Assembly (NCBI RefSeq): GCF_007676705.1
Contig: NZ_VEBF01000004.1
Span: forward strand, 294,190-358,189
Direction of reading: 5' to 3'
DNA length: 64,000 bases
DNA from: Paenibacillus xylanexedens
GTDB lineage: Bacteria; Bacillota; Bacilli; Paenibacillales; Paenibacillaceae
Part shown: one piece after another, positions 34,020 to 43,414 of the stretch
Layout: the number at the start of each line of letters is the position of its first letter
Numbering within the stretch: the first letter of the stretch is position 1
Translations under genes and position numbers: made by a program
The notes under the pieces: model-generated
Databases searched by the model: none
Told to the model about the DNA's origin: nothing
The model's input: the letters and a program-made list of their open reading frames with translations, nothing else

Positions 34020-35601
34020 GTTGAATCAACCTTATGGTTTGCGGTTCGATATTTATGAGCGCGTTCATTTGTCTGAGGGAGTCCCTGCGATTGAGGAATT
34101 GGAGGAAATTGAACTATACCCGCGCATTCAAGTCATAGGGCAGGATGATCATGCCACGTTAAGAGGGCATCTGTTACTTACAGGTGCGTACAGAGGAGAA
34201 AACGAGTCTTCAGAGGAGCTCAAACACTTCATTCCTGTGGAGATCACGGTGCCTCTGAACCGGGTCAGATCGATTGAGGATATTTCCATCGAAATCGAAA
34301 ATTTTGACGTGGATCTGTTATCCAATCGAAGTCTGAACATTACAGGCGTGTTGTCGCTGCGAGGCATCGAGGGCTTTCCTGTTGAGGAGCCACAAGTGTG
34401 GTCAGCAGATGAGTTCACTGTTGTTCACTCACCCGACTCTCAGCAACTCAACCGTTCCGATGAAGCAGAACAGTCAGGCAACGATCCTAATGCATTTGCA
34501 CAAGAGTATCTGCTCCAGCGGAGTGAGGAAGAGAGACTTGCGAATGCAGCAGAACTCGCATATGGTGCCCCGGAATTCGCTGATCTGTCCACAAGAGAAG
34601 AGACCTTAAGAAATAGCGAAGAATGGCAGCAGGAATATGTGCCTCCGTCTTCGACCGAGTCAATTCAGTCGGAAGAGCAGAGTGCAGAGGATGCTAACGA
34701 TCCCAGACAACCTGATGCAAACGAAGATCTCGCATCTCTGACAGCAGATGGAGATGAACTGGCATCCCATGAGCAATACAGTGAACCTACTCCCATCTCG
34801 TCATTTATGGCTGAGACCGCTGACCGGCTAGCTTCTTATCCGGAATCAGATCCGTTGCTGCCTCTCGAGGAAGAGTCTTCTGTGTGGTCCGAGCCTTCCG
34901 TGGATGCATTGCCTGCGAACCCGAGAAGTTCAGATCAAGAAACCTCTGAGCTGGCTGCACAATCATCTGATGAGTTGGTACCACCGAGTGTACCGGATGC
35001 ACCGGATGTATGGCACTTCGAATCAGCAAGATCTGTACCCCAGCAGGAGAACCCCGCCGTTGCCGATGTTCCGGTGGAATCACAGGCTGAGAACTGGCAG
35101 GGTGTATTTGCTTCGTCCGCACCAGACAATGCGGAGGAAGACCTGCCGTCCTTTGAAGCGAATGGGGTAGACGAGTTTGTGCAGAACGAAGCATTTGTTC
35201 CTGAACCTGTAGGTGAGACGGAAGACAAGCCGGAGCTGAAGGTTGCTTTTGGGAGCAAGAAACAATCCGCACCAAGGCAAGAGGAGGGTGTAGGTATCTC
35301 TTCCTTGTTATCCTCTGGCAGAGCAACGCGCGATGCCGAAGTGGAGCGAGGCGAGGAGATCCCTGCTGGTGTGTCACAGGAAGAAACGTATCCAGCTGAT
35401 GATGTGGAGTGGAAGAATCTGTTCCTGGGGACGATCGTGGATCAGACCCCATTCCGCAAGGTGAAACTGTGTATCGTTCAGCGAGAAGATACACTTGATG
35501 CCATTGCAGATCGATACCAATTGAGCACGAGGGAACTTCAGTTGTATAACCGATTATCTGAACAGGTTGTGGAAGAAGGTCAGATATTGTACATTCCTTA
35601 A
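34018..35601 (+). CDS. spoVID: Spore coat morphogenetic protein SpoVID
   Basis: SpoVID is needed for the coat to wrap around the forespore and binds SafA. Two ends are recognisable: an N-terminal beta-rich domain (about 1-125, starting LNQPYGLRFDIYERV) and a C-terminal LysM domain (about 480-527, KLCIVQREDTLDAIADRYQ ... GQILYIP). About 350 acidic, Ser/Glu/Pro-rich, probably disordered residues lie between them. This architecture and the place after hemL match B. subtilis SpoVID. The start is TTG 34018, 8 bases after AAAGGAGGA; a second TTG follows at 34021. I found no convincing sigma-E promoter. In B. subtilis ysxE comes next; it is absent here. Confidence 0.9.
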   Translation: MLNQPYGLRFDIYERVHLSEGVPAIEELEEIELYPRIQVIGQDDHATLRGHLLLTGAYRGENESSEELKHFIPVEITVPLNRVRSIEDISIEIENFDVDLLSNRSLNITGVLSLRGIEGFPVEEPQVWSADEFTVVHSPDSQQLNRSDEAEQSGNDPNAFAQEYLLQRSEEERLANAAELAYGAPEFADLSTREETLRNSEEWQQEYVPPSSTESIQSEEQSAEDANDPRQPDANEDLASLTADGDELASHEQYSEPTPISSFMAETADRLASYPESDPLLPLEEESSVWSEPSVDALPANPRSSDQETSELAAQSSDELVPPSVPDAPDVWHFESARSVPQQENPAVADVPVESQAENWQGVFASSAPDNAEEDLPSFEANGVDEFVQNEAFVPEPVGETEDKPELKVAFGSKKQSAPRQEEGVGISSLLSSGRATRDAEVERGEEIPAGVSQEETYPADDVEWKNLFLGTIVDQTPFRKVKLCIVQREDTLDAIADRYQLSTRELQLYNRLSEQVVEEGQILYIP

Positions 35602-35626
35602 TCCGTAGTTAAAAGCCTTCGTTAGG

Positions 35627-35658
35627 ACCCGTGATCCCCTTGAGGATTGCGGGTTTTT
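35627..35658 (+). terminator. Terminator after spoVID
   Basis: ACCCGTGATCC pairs with GGATTGCGGGT (one mismatch) and is followed by five T. Confidence 0.8.
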
Positions 35659-35711
35659 GCATGATTCGTCCTAAACCTGCATTCCAGCGCTCTTTTTCCG
35701 CTGTTGTCAGG

Positions 35712-35740
35712 TTGACTATCGCGCAAGAGCAAGGTATGAT
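35712..35740 (+). promoter_or_regulatory. Sigma-A promoter of the valS T-box leader
   Basis: TTGACT (35712-35717), a 17-nt spacer and TATGAT (35735-35740) lie just upstream of the T-box leader. Confidence 0.8.
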
Positions 35741-35749
35741 GTGTGTAGG

Positions 35750-36059
35750 TTTTTTGAAGAACAACGTGGAACGGGAGTAGTAGACAGTATGACCTATCAG
35801 AGAGTGGAATTGTAGCGCTGTGAGATTCCGCAGGAACCAACTGATCGAAGTCGCCCGGGAGTTGCCTGTTTGAATACAAGGGATGAATGAGATTTATCGT
35901 CATTTATTTCTGAGGTAGGATGGGCCGGTCGCAGCCGTTATCTGCTTGAAGTGTCACGTCATGTACAGAGGGTGAAGTCTATCTCGCTGTCTGCGTGAAA
36001 CAAAGGTGGTACCGCGAAAGCTAACCTTTCGTCCTTTGATGGATGAAAGGTTTTTTTTG
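35750..36059 (+). promoter_or_regulatory. T-box riboswitch (valine) upstream of valS
   Basis: The T-box core AAAGGTGGTACCGCG is at 36002-36016. It is followed by a terminator hairpin AACCTTTC/GAAAGGTT with eight T (36023-36059), which can be replaced by an antiterminator using the core. Stem I starts near 35765. CGGG (35772-35775) and AGTA on its 5' side face GTC and CCCG (35850-35857), so the specifier codon is GTC, valine. Uncharged tRNA-Val should bind and allow valS transcription. This accounts for most of the 498-base gap before valS. Confidence 0.93.
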
Positions 36060-36099
36060 TTTTTTTTGGCGAAGATGATAAGTAACGGAGGAATGACAC

Positions 36100-38766
36100 A
36101 TGTCTGAGGAAAAAAAATCAGCTGCAACAGAAATGCCGACCACTTACGATCCAAAGGCGGCAGAAGATAAATGGTACTCTACCTGGATGGAACGTGGATA
36201 TTTCAAAGCCGGTCAACGTAAAGATGCCGAGCCGTATACGATTGTTATCCCCCCCCCGAATGTGACGGGGATGCTGCACATCGGGCATGCGCTCGATTTT
36301 ACACTGCAGGATATACTGATCCGTACGAAACGGATGCAGGGCTATGATGCACTGTGGCTTCCGGGTTCCGACCATGCAGGCATTGCTACCCAGACCAAAG
36401 TGGAGCAGAAACTGCGTGAAGAAGGTCTGACACGTTATGATCTGGGACGCGAGAAGTTTTTGGAGAAAGTATGGGACTGGAAAGATCAATATGCCACTAC
36501 CATTCGTCAGCAATGGGGCAAAATGGGCTTGTCGCTTGACTACTCACGTGAACGTTTTACGCTGGATGAAGGTCTGTCCCAAGCGGTTCGCAAAGTATTT
36601 GTTCAATTGTATGAAAAAGGCCTTATTTACCGAGGCAAACGGATTATTAACTGGGACCCGGTGAACCGGACAGCTCTGTCCGACATTGAGGTTGAATATA
36701 AAGAGGTTCAAGGTCACTTGTACCATCTGCGTTACCCGCTCAAAGACGGAAGTGGCTACGTTACCGTGGCAACAACGCGTCCTGAAACGATGCTGGGCGA
36801 TACAGCGGTTGCTGTTCATCCGAAGGATGAGCGCTATGCAGATATGATTGGTAAAGTACTTGTACTGCCTATCATTGGACGCGAAATTCCAATTATCGCT
36901 GATGATTATGTGGATAAAGAGTTCGGAAGTGGTGCAGTTAAAATCACGCCTGCGCATGATCCGAATGACTTTGAAGTAGGTCTTCGTCATGATCTGCCTC
37001 AAATTACGGTAATGGATGAGAGCGGCACAATGAATGCAGAGGCAGGCAAGTATCAGGGACTGGATCGCAGTGACTGCCGCAAGCAGATTGTTGCTGACTT
37101 GCAAGAGCAAGGCGTATTGATCAATATTGAAGATCACACGCACCAGGTTGGACACAGTGAGCGTACTGGAGCTGTTGTTGAGCCGTATCTGTCTACACAG
37201 TGGTTCGTTGAGATGAAGCCACTTGCAGAGAGAGCGATTAAGAAACAACAGAGCGGCGAAGGGGTTAATTTTGTTCCGGATCGTTTTGAGAAAACCTATC
37301 TGAACTGGATTGAAAACGTTCGTGACTGGTGTATTTCACGTCAACTGTGGTGGGGACATCGTATTCCTGCCTGGTATGATGAGGAAACGGGTGAAATCAT
37401 CGTATCTGCTGAAGATCCGACGACGCTGCCAGAGAATGCTGGACGCAAGCTCAGACAGGATGAAGACGTTCTGGATACATGGTTTAGCTCCGGATTATGG
37501 CCTTTCTCCACATTGGGCTGGCCGGAAGATACGGAAGATCTGCAACGTTATTATCCGACAAGTGTACTTGTGACAGGGTATGACATCATATATTTCTGGG
37601 TTGCACGTATGATTTTCACTGCATTGGAATTCACTGATGAGATTCCGTTCAAGGATGTGCTGATGCATGGTCTTGTTCGTGACGCAGATGGACGCAAAAT
37701 GTCCAAATCATTGGGCAACGGTGTAGACCCGCTCGATGTGATTGAGAAATATGGCGCAGATGCAATGCGTTACATGATCTCAACGAGCAGCACGCCAGGT
37801 CAGGATCTGCGTTTCCGTTGGGAACGGGTGGAGCAGGCGCGTAACTTTGCCAACAAGATCTGGAATGCTTCGCGCTTTGCATTGATGAATCTGGAAGGAT
37901 TCACCTATCAGGAACGTGACATTAGCGGAGAGCTTGGCACAGCGGATTATTGGATTTTACACCGTCTGAACGAAACTTCTCGTGATATTACGCGTCTAAT
38001 CGAAGCGTATGAATTTGGGGAAACAGGCCGTGTGCTGTATAACTTTATCTGGGATGACCTGTGTGACTGGTACATTGAGTTTGCGAAACTGTCCTTCTAC
38101 GGAGAAGATCCGATTGCCAAGAAGAAAACACAATCCGTGTTGGCTTATGTGCTGGATCAGACGATGCGCCTGATTCATCCGTTTATGCCATATATCTCCG
38201 AAGAGATCTGGCAGCATCTGCCTCATGAGGGAGAGACCATTACGCTGGCTTCCTGGCCGGTATATGATCCTGCACTCGAGAATCCAGAGGCTGTTGCCGA
38301 GATGAACCTGCTCATGGATACCATTCGTGCAGTTCGGAACATTCGTGCAGAAGTGAACGTGCCGATGAGCAAAAAGATCGAGTTGATGGTCAAAGCAAAC
38401 AGTGCTGAGACATCCAGTATCATTGCGCGTAACAGTCACTACATCAAACGTTTCTGTAATACGTCCGAGTTCGATAGTGGGCTGGAGCTAAGCTCGCCGG
38501 ATAAGGCAATGACTGCGATCATTACGGGGGCAGAGCTATACTTGCCACTGGCAGGTCTTATTGATATCGAGCAGGAAGTGGCTCGCCTGGAGAAAGAGTT
38601 GCAGAACCTTGAGGGCGAAGTACTCCGTGTGGAGAAAAAGCTGGCGAATGAAGGCTTTGTAGCCAAAGCTCCTGCCAAGGTTATTGAGGAAGAGCGCGCC
38701 AAGCAAGCAGATTATTCCGATAAACGGGATAAAGTGATTGCACGAATCAAGGAACTGAAAGGTTAA
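36100..38766 (+). CDS. valS: Valyl-tRNA synthetase
   Basis: ValS is a class I aminoacyl-tRNA synthetase that charges tRNA-Val. At 888 residues it has HIGH at 60-63 (PPPNVTGMLHIGHA), an editing domain with TTRPETMLGDTAV and AHDPNDFEVG, KMSKS at 533-537, an anticodon-binding domain and a C-terminal coiled coil of about 65 residues. GGAGG precedes the ATG. It is controlled by the T-box leader at 35750-36059. Eight consecutive C (36249-36256) encode part of the PPP before HIGH. Confidence 0.97.
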   Translation: MSEEKKSAATEMPTTYDPKAAEDKWYSTWMERGYFKAGQRKDAEPYTIVIPPPNVTGMLHIGHALDFTLQDILIRTKRMQGYDALWLPGSDHAGIATQTKVEQKLREEGLTRYDLGREKFLEKVWDWKDQYATTIRQQWGKMGLSLDYSRERFTLDEGLSQAVRKVFVQLYEKGLIYRGKRIINWDPVNRTALSDIEVEYKEVQGHLYHLRYPLKDGSGYVTVATTRPETMLGDTAVAVHPKDERYADMIGKVLVLPIIGREIPIIADDYVDKEFGSGAVKITPAHDPNDFEVGLRHDLPQITVMDESGTMNAEAGKYQGLDRSDCRKQIVADLQEQGVLINIEDHTHQVGHSERTGAVVEPYLSTQWFVEMKPLAERAIKKQQSGEGVNFVPDRFEKTYLNWIENVRDWCISRQLWWGHRIPAWYDEETGEIIVSAEDPTTLPENAGRKLRQDEDVLDTWFSSGLWPFSTLGWPEDTEDLQRYYPTSVLVTGYDIIYFWVARMIFTALEFTDEIPFKDVLMHGLVRDADGRKMSKSLGNGVDPLDVIEKYGADAMRYMISTSSTPGQDLRFRWERVEQARNFANKIWNASRFALMNLEGFTYQERDISGELGTADYWILHRLNETSRDITRLIEAYEFGETGRVLYNFIWDDLCDWYIEFAKLSFYGEDPIAKKKTQSVLAYVLDQTMRLIHPFMPYISEEIWQHLPHEGETITLASWPVYDPALENPEAVAEMNLLMDTIRAVRNIRAEVNVPMSKKIELMVKANSAETSSIIARNSHYIKRFCNTSEFDSGLELSSPDKAMTAIITGAELYLPLAGLIDIEQEVARLEKELQNLEGEVLRVEKKLANEGFVAKAPAKVIEEERAKQADYSDKRDKVIARIKELKG

Positions 38767-38777
38767 TATATCTGGGT

Positions 38778-38814
38778 CGGATGGAGAGCTATTATGCCAT
38801 CCGGCCGCTTTTTT
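38778..38814 (+). terminator. Weak terminator between valS and folC
   Basis: CGGATGG pairs with CCATCCG; six T start 5 bases after the stem. It may be leaky, letting valS transcripts continue into folC. Confidence 0.5.
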
Positions 38815-38844
38815 CAATCAAACTCGGGACCGAAGGTGAATCAG

Positions 38845-40221
38845 ATGACGCAATTAGACGGGACAGATGCAGCAGCTCCTTTACTTACGTATAACGAGGC
38901 CGTGGACTGGATCAATGGCCTTATTCCTTTTGGCATTCGACCTGGATTGGAACGAATCGAGAGTCTGATGTCCATGTTGGGCAATCCACACCAACGTCTC
39001 AAATTTATTCACGTCGCGGGAACGAACGGCAAAGGTTCGACTTGCGCTTTTTTGACGTCAGTGCTTCTACAGGCTGGATATGATGTGGGCACCTTTACGT
39101 CCCCTTATATCACCAAGTTTACAAACCGTTTTCAATACAACGGTGAGGATATTCCCGAAGAAATCCTGCTTAAGCTCTCGAATCGGTTGCGCCCGCTGGT
39201 CATGGAAATGGCATCGACCCCACTTGGATCACCAACGATGTTTGAGGTGTCCACGGCTCTCGCGCTTCTGTATTATGCAGAAGAGTGCTACCCTGACGTT
39301 GTGGTATGGGAGACGGGGCTAGGGGGAAGGATGGACGTAACGAATATTGTTGCACCTGTTGTGTCCGTCATCACCAACATTGGTATGGATCACACGGATG
39401 TGCTTGGAGACACGATTGAGCAGATTGCCTGGGAAAAGGCAGGGATTATCAAGCCGGGAGTACCCGTTGTGACCTGCGCGACTCAACCCGAAGCTGTGAA
39501 GGTAATTCAGGAGAAAGCACAGCAGTCTCAATCAACCTTGTATTTGGCTGGAGATCAATTCTCTTATCATAGAATGGATAGCAATGAGAGCGGACAATCT
39601 TTTCATTTTACAGGCCCGTTTCGCGACCTGGACGTTCGCATAAGCATGCAGGGTTCACATCAATGTGACAATGCTGCGGCCGCACTAATGGTGCTTGAAT
39701 TGCTCAGACAATACATGGCATTTATGCTGGATGACAACGATATTGCACTTGGACTGAAGAATGCCTTCTGGGCAGGGAGATTCGAAAAAGTCGTCGATGA
39801 ACCTCGAATTGTGCTCGATGGAGCACATAATCCGGAGGGGGCAGAGTCACTGGCCAAGAGTATTATGGAGGTATATCCTCACAATAAGTTAATTTTGATG
39901 ATGGGTATGTTGGCGAATAAGCATCACGAAGCGTATTTGCAGCATATACTGCCACTAGTGGATACGCTGATCCTGACCGAGCCAGATTTCCGACGCAAAA
40001 TGGATGCAGCCGAATTGCTGCAGATTGTCGAACGGGTACGTCCCGCCATTGCGAAGCAGGAACTGGAAATCATCGTCGAGCCCGAATGGGCAAAGGCACT
40101 TGATCTATTGAAGTCACGGACGGAAGCGGAAGATCTGGGGGTGGTCTCCGGCACACTGTACCTGATTGCGGATGTGCGGGCAGCCCTTTTGCATCAAACC
40201 GATTCTGAAAAAGGTTGGTGA
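38845..40221 (+). CDS. folC: Folylpolyglutamate synthase / dihydrofolate synthase
   Basis: FolC adds glutamate residues to folates and may also join glutamate to dihydropteroate. It is a Mur-ligase-type ATPase with the P-loop HVAGTNGKGSTCAF, TSPYITKFTNRF, and GLGGRMDVTNI. The C-terminal domain has VLDGAHNPEGAESL. I chose the ATG at 38845 (459 residues), 6 bases after AAGGTGA; an earlier ATG at 38794 lies within the terminator region. It ends where murC begins. Confidence 0.94.
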   Translation: MTQLDGTDAAAPLLTYNEAVDWINGLIPFGIRPGLERIESLMSMLGNPHQRLKFIHVAGTNGKGSTCAFLTSVLLQAGYDVGTFTSPYITKFTNRFQYNGEDIPEEILLKLSNRLRPLVMEMASTPLGSPTMFEVSTALALLYYAEECYPDVVVWETGLGGRMDVTNIVAPVVSVITNIGMDHTDVLGDTIEQIAWEKAGIIKPGVPVVTCATQPEAVKVIQEKAQQSQSTLYLAGDQFSYHRMDSNESGQSFHFTGPFRDLDVRISMQGSHQCDNAAAALMVLELLRQYMAFMLDDNDIALGLKNAFWAGRFEKVVDEPRIVLDGAHNPEGAESLAKSIMEVYPHNKLILMMGMLANKHHEAYLQHILPLVDTLILTEPDFRRKMDAAELLQIVERVRPAIAKQELEIIVEPEWAKALDLLKSRTEAEDLGVVSGTLYLIADVRAALLHQTDSEKGW

Positions 40222-40226
40222 AAGTT

Positions 40227-41597
40227 TTGTTAAATACATCGGAACACGTTCATTTTATAGGGATTGGCGGATATGGCATGAGTGCCATCGCAAGAGTTAT
40301 GCTGGAAATGGGATATACCGTTACCGGATCGGATGTCGCTTCGCAGGAGTTGACCGAGAAGTTGGCAGCCAAGGGAGCGAAAATATATATCGGACATACG
40401 GCAGAGCATGTCACTGGAGCAGACCTGGTTGTCTACTCTACGGCAGCGCCTGCAGATAATGTGGAACGGGTAGCAGCTGCTGAGCTGAACATTCCGATTC
40501 TGCATCGTTCCCAGATGCTTGCACGTTTGTTGAACGAACGTAAGGGTGTGGCTGTGGCCGGTGCCCATGGTAAAACAACCACCTCATCCATGATTGCACT
40601 TGTTATGGATAAATGTGATACAGACCCGACATATATTATTGGCGGAGAAATCATGAATGTGGGTACCAACGCGAAGGCCGGTCAAGGTGACTGGGTTGTC
40701 GCTGAGGCGGACGAGAGTGATGGTTCATTTTTGCAGTACCATCCATGGCTCGGTATTGTAACGAATATTGAGGCAGATCACCTGGAGAATTATAACAGTG
40801 ATTTTGAGGAACTCAAAAAGGCTTATGTGCAGTTCCTGAGCCAGATTCGTCCGGAAGGAACAGCCATTGTGTGTTCTGACGATGAGAATGTTCAAGCGAT
40901 TTTGCCAGAACTCAAGTCACGGATCACAACTTATGGTATCGACCGTGCTGCGGATTATACAGCTACGGATATTGTATTGGGCGATCGCCGGATCTCCTTT
41001 ACGATGAATCACCAGGGTGTTGCTATGGGCACGGTGGAGTTATCGGTTCCAGGTAAACATAACGTTTATAATGCGATGGCTACCGTGATTACCTGTCTGG
41101 AAGCAGGTATTCCGTTTGAGAAGATTGTGGCGGCCATCATCCAGTTCCACGGAGCGAAACGCAGATTCCAGGTATTGGGCGAGGCACGTGATATGCTGAT
41201 CATCGATGATTATGCTCATCACCCTACCGAGATTGAAGCAACCATTAGTGCGGCCAAAGCAACGGGCAAGCGCATTATTGCGGTATTCCAGCCACAGCGT
41301 TATACGCGGACGTTCTTCCTGCTGGATGCATTCAGTCGTGCTTTTGCGGAAGCGGATGAAGTGCTTATTACCGATATCTATTCTCCTGCGGGCGAAAAAC
41401 AGATCGAAGGGGTAACCTCAGCGAGACTGGTTGAACTGATCGTTCAAAACAGTAATGCTTCTGCGCGTTATCTGCCAACGAAAGAGGAAGTTGTAGCTGA
41501 TTTGCAGCATCGTCTGCAGCCAGGAGATCTTGTGATCACGATGGGCGCAGGTGATATTTGGAAAGTCGGCGATACCCTTGCCAAAGGATTGAAATAA
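40227..41597 (+). CDS. murC: UDP-N-acetylmuramate--L-alanine ligase
   Basis: MurC adds L-alanine to UDP-N-acetylmuramate in cell-wall precursor synthesis. It shows HFIGIGGYGMSAIA (Rossmann start), ATP-binding GAHGKTTTSS, EADESDGSF, and a C-terminal DDYAHHPTEI. The start is a choice among TTG 40215, GTG 40218 (overlapping the folC stop) and TTG 40227. I prefer 40227 because GGTGA ends 5 bases before it and the protein then begins just before the HFIGIGG strand, giving 456 residues. It is followed by a terminator. In B. subtilis murC is not in this block. Confidence 0.92.
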   Translation: MLNTSEHVHFIGIGGYGMSAIARVMLEMGYTVTGSDVASQELTEKLAAKGAKIYIGHTAEHVTGADLVVYSTAAPADNVERVAAAELNIPILHRSQMLARLLNERKGVAVAGAHGKTTTSSMIALVMDKCDTDPTYIIGGEIMNVGTNAKAGQGDWVVAEADESDGSFLQYHPWLGIVTNIEADHLENYNSDFEELKKAYVQFLSQIRPEGTAIVCSDDENVQAILPELKSRITTYGIDRAADYTATDIVLGDRRISFTMNHQGVAMGTVELSVPGKHNVYNAMATVITCLEAGIPFEKIVAAIIQFHGAKRRFQVLGEARDMLIIDDYAHHPTEIEATISAAKATGKRIIAVFQPQRYTRTFFLLDAFSRAFAEADEVLITDIYSPAGEKQIEGVTSARLVELIVQNSNASARYLPTKEEVVADLQHRLQPGDLVITMGAGDIWKVGDTLAKGLK

Positions 41598-41606
41598 ATC
41601 AATCAG

Positions 41607-41643
41607 AAAACGCCTGTCTTCGATAAGAAGCAGGCGTTTTTTG
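41607..41643 (+). terminator. Terminator after murC
   Basis: AAAACGCCTG pairs with CAGGCGTTTT, extended by CTT/AAG inside, with a run of T. Confidence 0.88.
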
Positions 41644-41712
41644 CGTTAAATGGAATGTCTTCTCCCATCTCTGCATATAGCTGATATAAATGGGACAAAG
41701 GAGAGGGTACGG

Positions 41713-42936
41713 GTGAGCAATGCTAGAATGACGTTTCGCTTCGGGGATCATGAGTCGGACAAGCCTGAAAATAAGAGGATTTCCGCGTCCAGTCCATTGG
41801 TGACGTTGAGTGAAGAATTACCGCGCAATCATACGCGAACGCCTGAGAAACTGGATACAACCCCGTCTTGGACACCAGAAGATATCCCCGGAGACTGGGG
41901 AGAGACGGTGCTGACAAGCTCTACTGTACCTGACCCTGAACAACGGATGAGCCCTGATTCGAACTTGGATGAGGCCCATGATCTTGGGGACAGATCAGGT
42001 TACGGTTATCATAATCACATAGCAGATCCGGAGGAAGATCGTCGCGATCTGTCCAATACGCATGATGATCAAGGACACGACTGGCTAGTAGATTCCGAGA
42101 ACTATTCCTATAAGCGTAATCGCCCTCCAAGGGGCTGGAAAATGATTGGCTCTGTTACCGGGGCACTCGTTACGGGAGCACTATTCGGCATGGTTATTCT
42201 TTCATTTTTTAATAAAGAAGGAGCCGCGAAGCCAGGTGATCTTCTGCCCGTTAATCAGGCAGTTTCCTCCGTGACAGGTCAGGAGGGCGTTGCAGGAACA
42301 GAGCAGCAGCTTCAGGCAGCTGCGACTGGCACCACGTATTATGCACTTCAATACGGCGTCTTTAGTTCACCCGAACGAGCCGAACAGGCCAAGCTAGAAT
42401 TGGCTCAAGCAGGTATAGCCGCAGGTACGGATCCTGAAGATGGTAATCGGGTATATGCAGGTATTTCAGCTGATCGTGAAGAGGCCAAGCTACTTAGCAC
42501 CAGACTTAAAGCTCAGGGAGTCGAACTGTACGTCAAGGAGATCGTGAACCCTGAGATCAATCCGGCCATATTTGGTGGCAAGCAAGAGGATGTACAGCTT
42601 TTCTTTACAAACAGTTCTGCACTAATCGAACAACTATCTACCTTGTCCATTCAGCAACTGGGACAATCTACCCCGGTAGCAGTCCCTACAGAAACGATGA
42701 CCGCAATTCAGAATAAGCACGAGTCATGGTTGACCGGTTTGAATAGTCTTTCACCCGGCCTAACCGCAGAGGTACAACCTATGATTGGCGGAATGGAGAA
42801 ATCGATGAATCGTGCAATTACGGCTATCGCTGAGTACAACAAAAACCCGGATGATGTGCACATGTGGTCTGTACAGTCCGATCTGATGGAATACGTACTG
42901 CAACAGAAAAAATGGCTTGAAGCGATAAAGCAGTAA
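41713..42936 (+). CDS. SpoIIB-like protein with SPOR domain
   Basis: The protein sits between folC and maf, where B. subtilis has spoIIB, and has the same plan: a cytoplasmic acidic N-terminal part (about 1-140), one membrane helix (GSVTGALVTGALFGMVILSF, about 150-170) and an extracytoplasmic SPOR domain (YYALQYGVFSSPERAEQAKL, about 207-285) that would bind denuded septal glycan. A helical C-terminal region follows. SpoIIB helps septal thinning and engulfment. The start is GTG 41713, behind AAAGGAGAG; in-frame codons further upstream overlap the murC terminator. Sequence outside SPOR is not clearly alike, so the name is partly from context. Confidence 0.75.
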   Translation: MSNARMTFRFGDHESDKPENKRISASSPLVTLSEELPRNHTRTPEKLDTTPSWTPEDIPGDWGETVLTSSTVPDPEQRMSPDSNLDEAHDLGDRSGYGYHNHIADPEEDRRDLSNTHDDQGHDWLVDSENYSYKRNRPPRGWKMIGSVTGALVTGALFGMVILSFFNKEGAAKPGDLLPVNQAVSSVTGQEGVAGTEQQLQAAATGTTYYALQYGVFSSPERAEQAKLELAQAGIAAGTDPEDGNRVYAGISADREEAKLLSTRLKAQGVELYVKEIVNPEINPAIFGGKQEDVQLFFTNSSALIEQLSTLSIQQLGQSTPVAVPTETMTAIQNKHESWLTGLNSLSPGLTAEVQPMIGGMEKSMNRAITAIAEYNKNPDDVHMWSVQSDLMEYVLQQKKWLEAIKQ

Positions 42937-42972
42937 CATGCTCTTTCCCATAACAACGCTTGGAAATACCTG

Positions 42973-43015
42973 TCCGGCAAGGAACTGGAAATAGTTCCCC
43001 TTGCCGGATTTGTGT
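42973..43015 (+). terminator. Terminator after the SpoIIB-like gene
   Basis: TCCGGCAAGG pairs with CCTTGCCGGA with a small inner stem (ACT/AGT). Only a short T-rich tail follows. Confidence 0.65.
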
Positions 43016-43081
43016 TTGTATTGATGTACAAAACCCCGTATAATAATGTGGGTGTCAAAAAATGGCGAGGGAAGATTACCG

Positions 43082-43324
43082 ATGAAAAAAAACTTCGGCA
43101 TGTTATTGCTGTTTCTACTGCTCGGCTGGATGGTCGGAGCGTGGATCGCCAAGGCACTGCAGTCTGTTAAGGCAGTAGCCTTTCTTACAAAAGCCACGAC
43201 CATACGTTGGTCGCCACAGGCTGATCTGGATATTATCAGTTATGATATTTCACTTCAATTTCAAATGAGCCTTCTGAGTCTGATCGGTATGATTGCCGCT
43301 GTGTGGCTGTATCGCAGGCTGTAG
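43082..43324 (+). CDS. DUF4321 small membrane protein
   Basis: This 80-residue protein has two membrane helices (FGMLLLFLLLGWMVGAWIA and SLLSLIGMIAAVWLY) joined by a soluble loop. The pattern and the place just before maf match DUF4321 proteins, whose role is unknown. The ATG at 43082 follows GAGGGAAG; an ATG 36 bases upstream has no ribosome site. Confidence 0.82.
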   Translation: MKKNFGMLLLFLLLGWMVGAWIAKALQSVKAVAFLTKATTIRWSPQADLDIISYDISLQFQMSLLSLIGMIAAVWLYRRL

Positions 43325-43414
43325 GAGAATGACGAGTTATGACGAAAAAAATAAACCAGTGACATCTATTATCGTGATAAGGACAGGATGTTGCCGTAGC
43401 ATAAGGAGCCGTTC

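Noticed and set aside
33960..34020. Sigma-E or sigma-K promoter immediately before spoVID
   Set aside because: CATATA-type sequences occur (33928 onward), but no acceptable -35 lies at the right distance.
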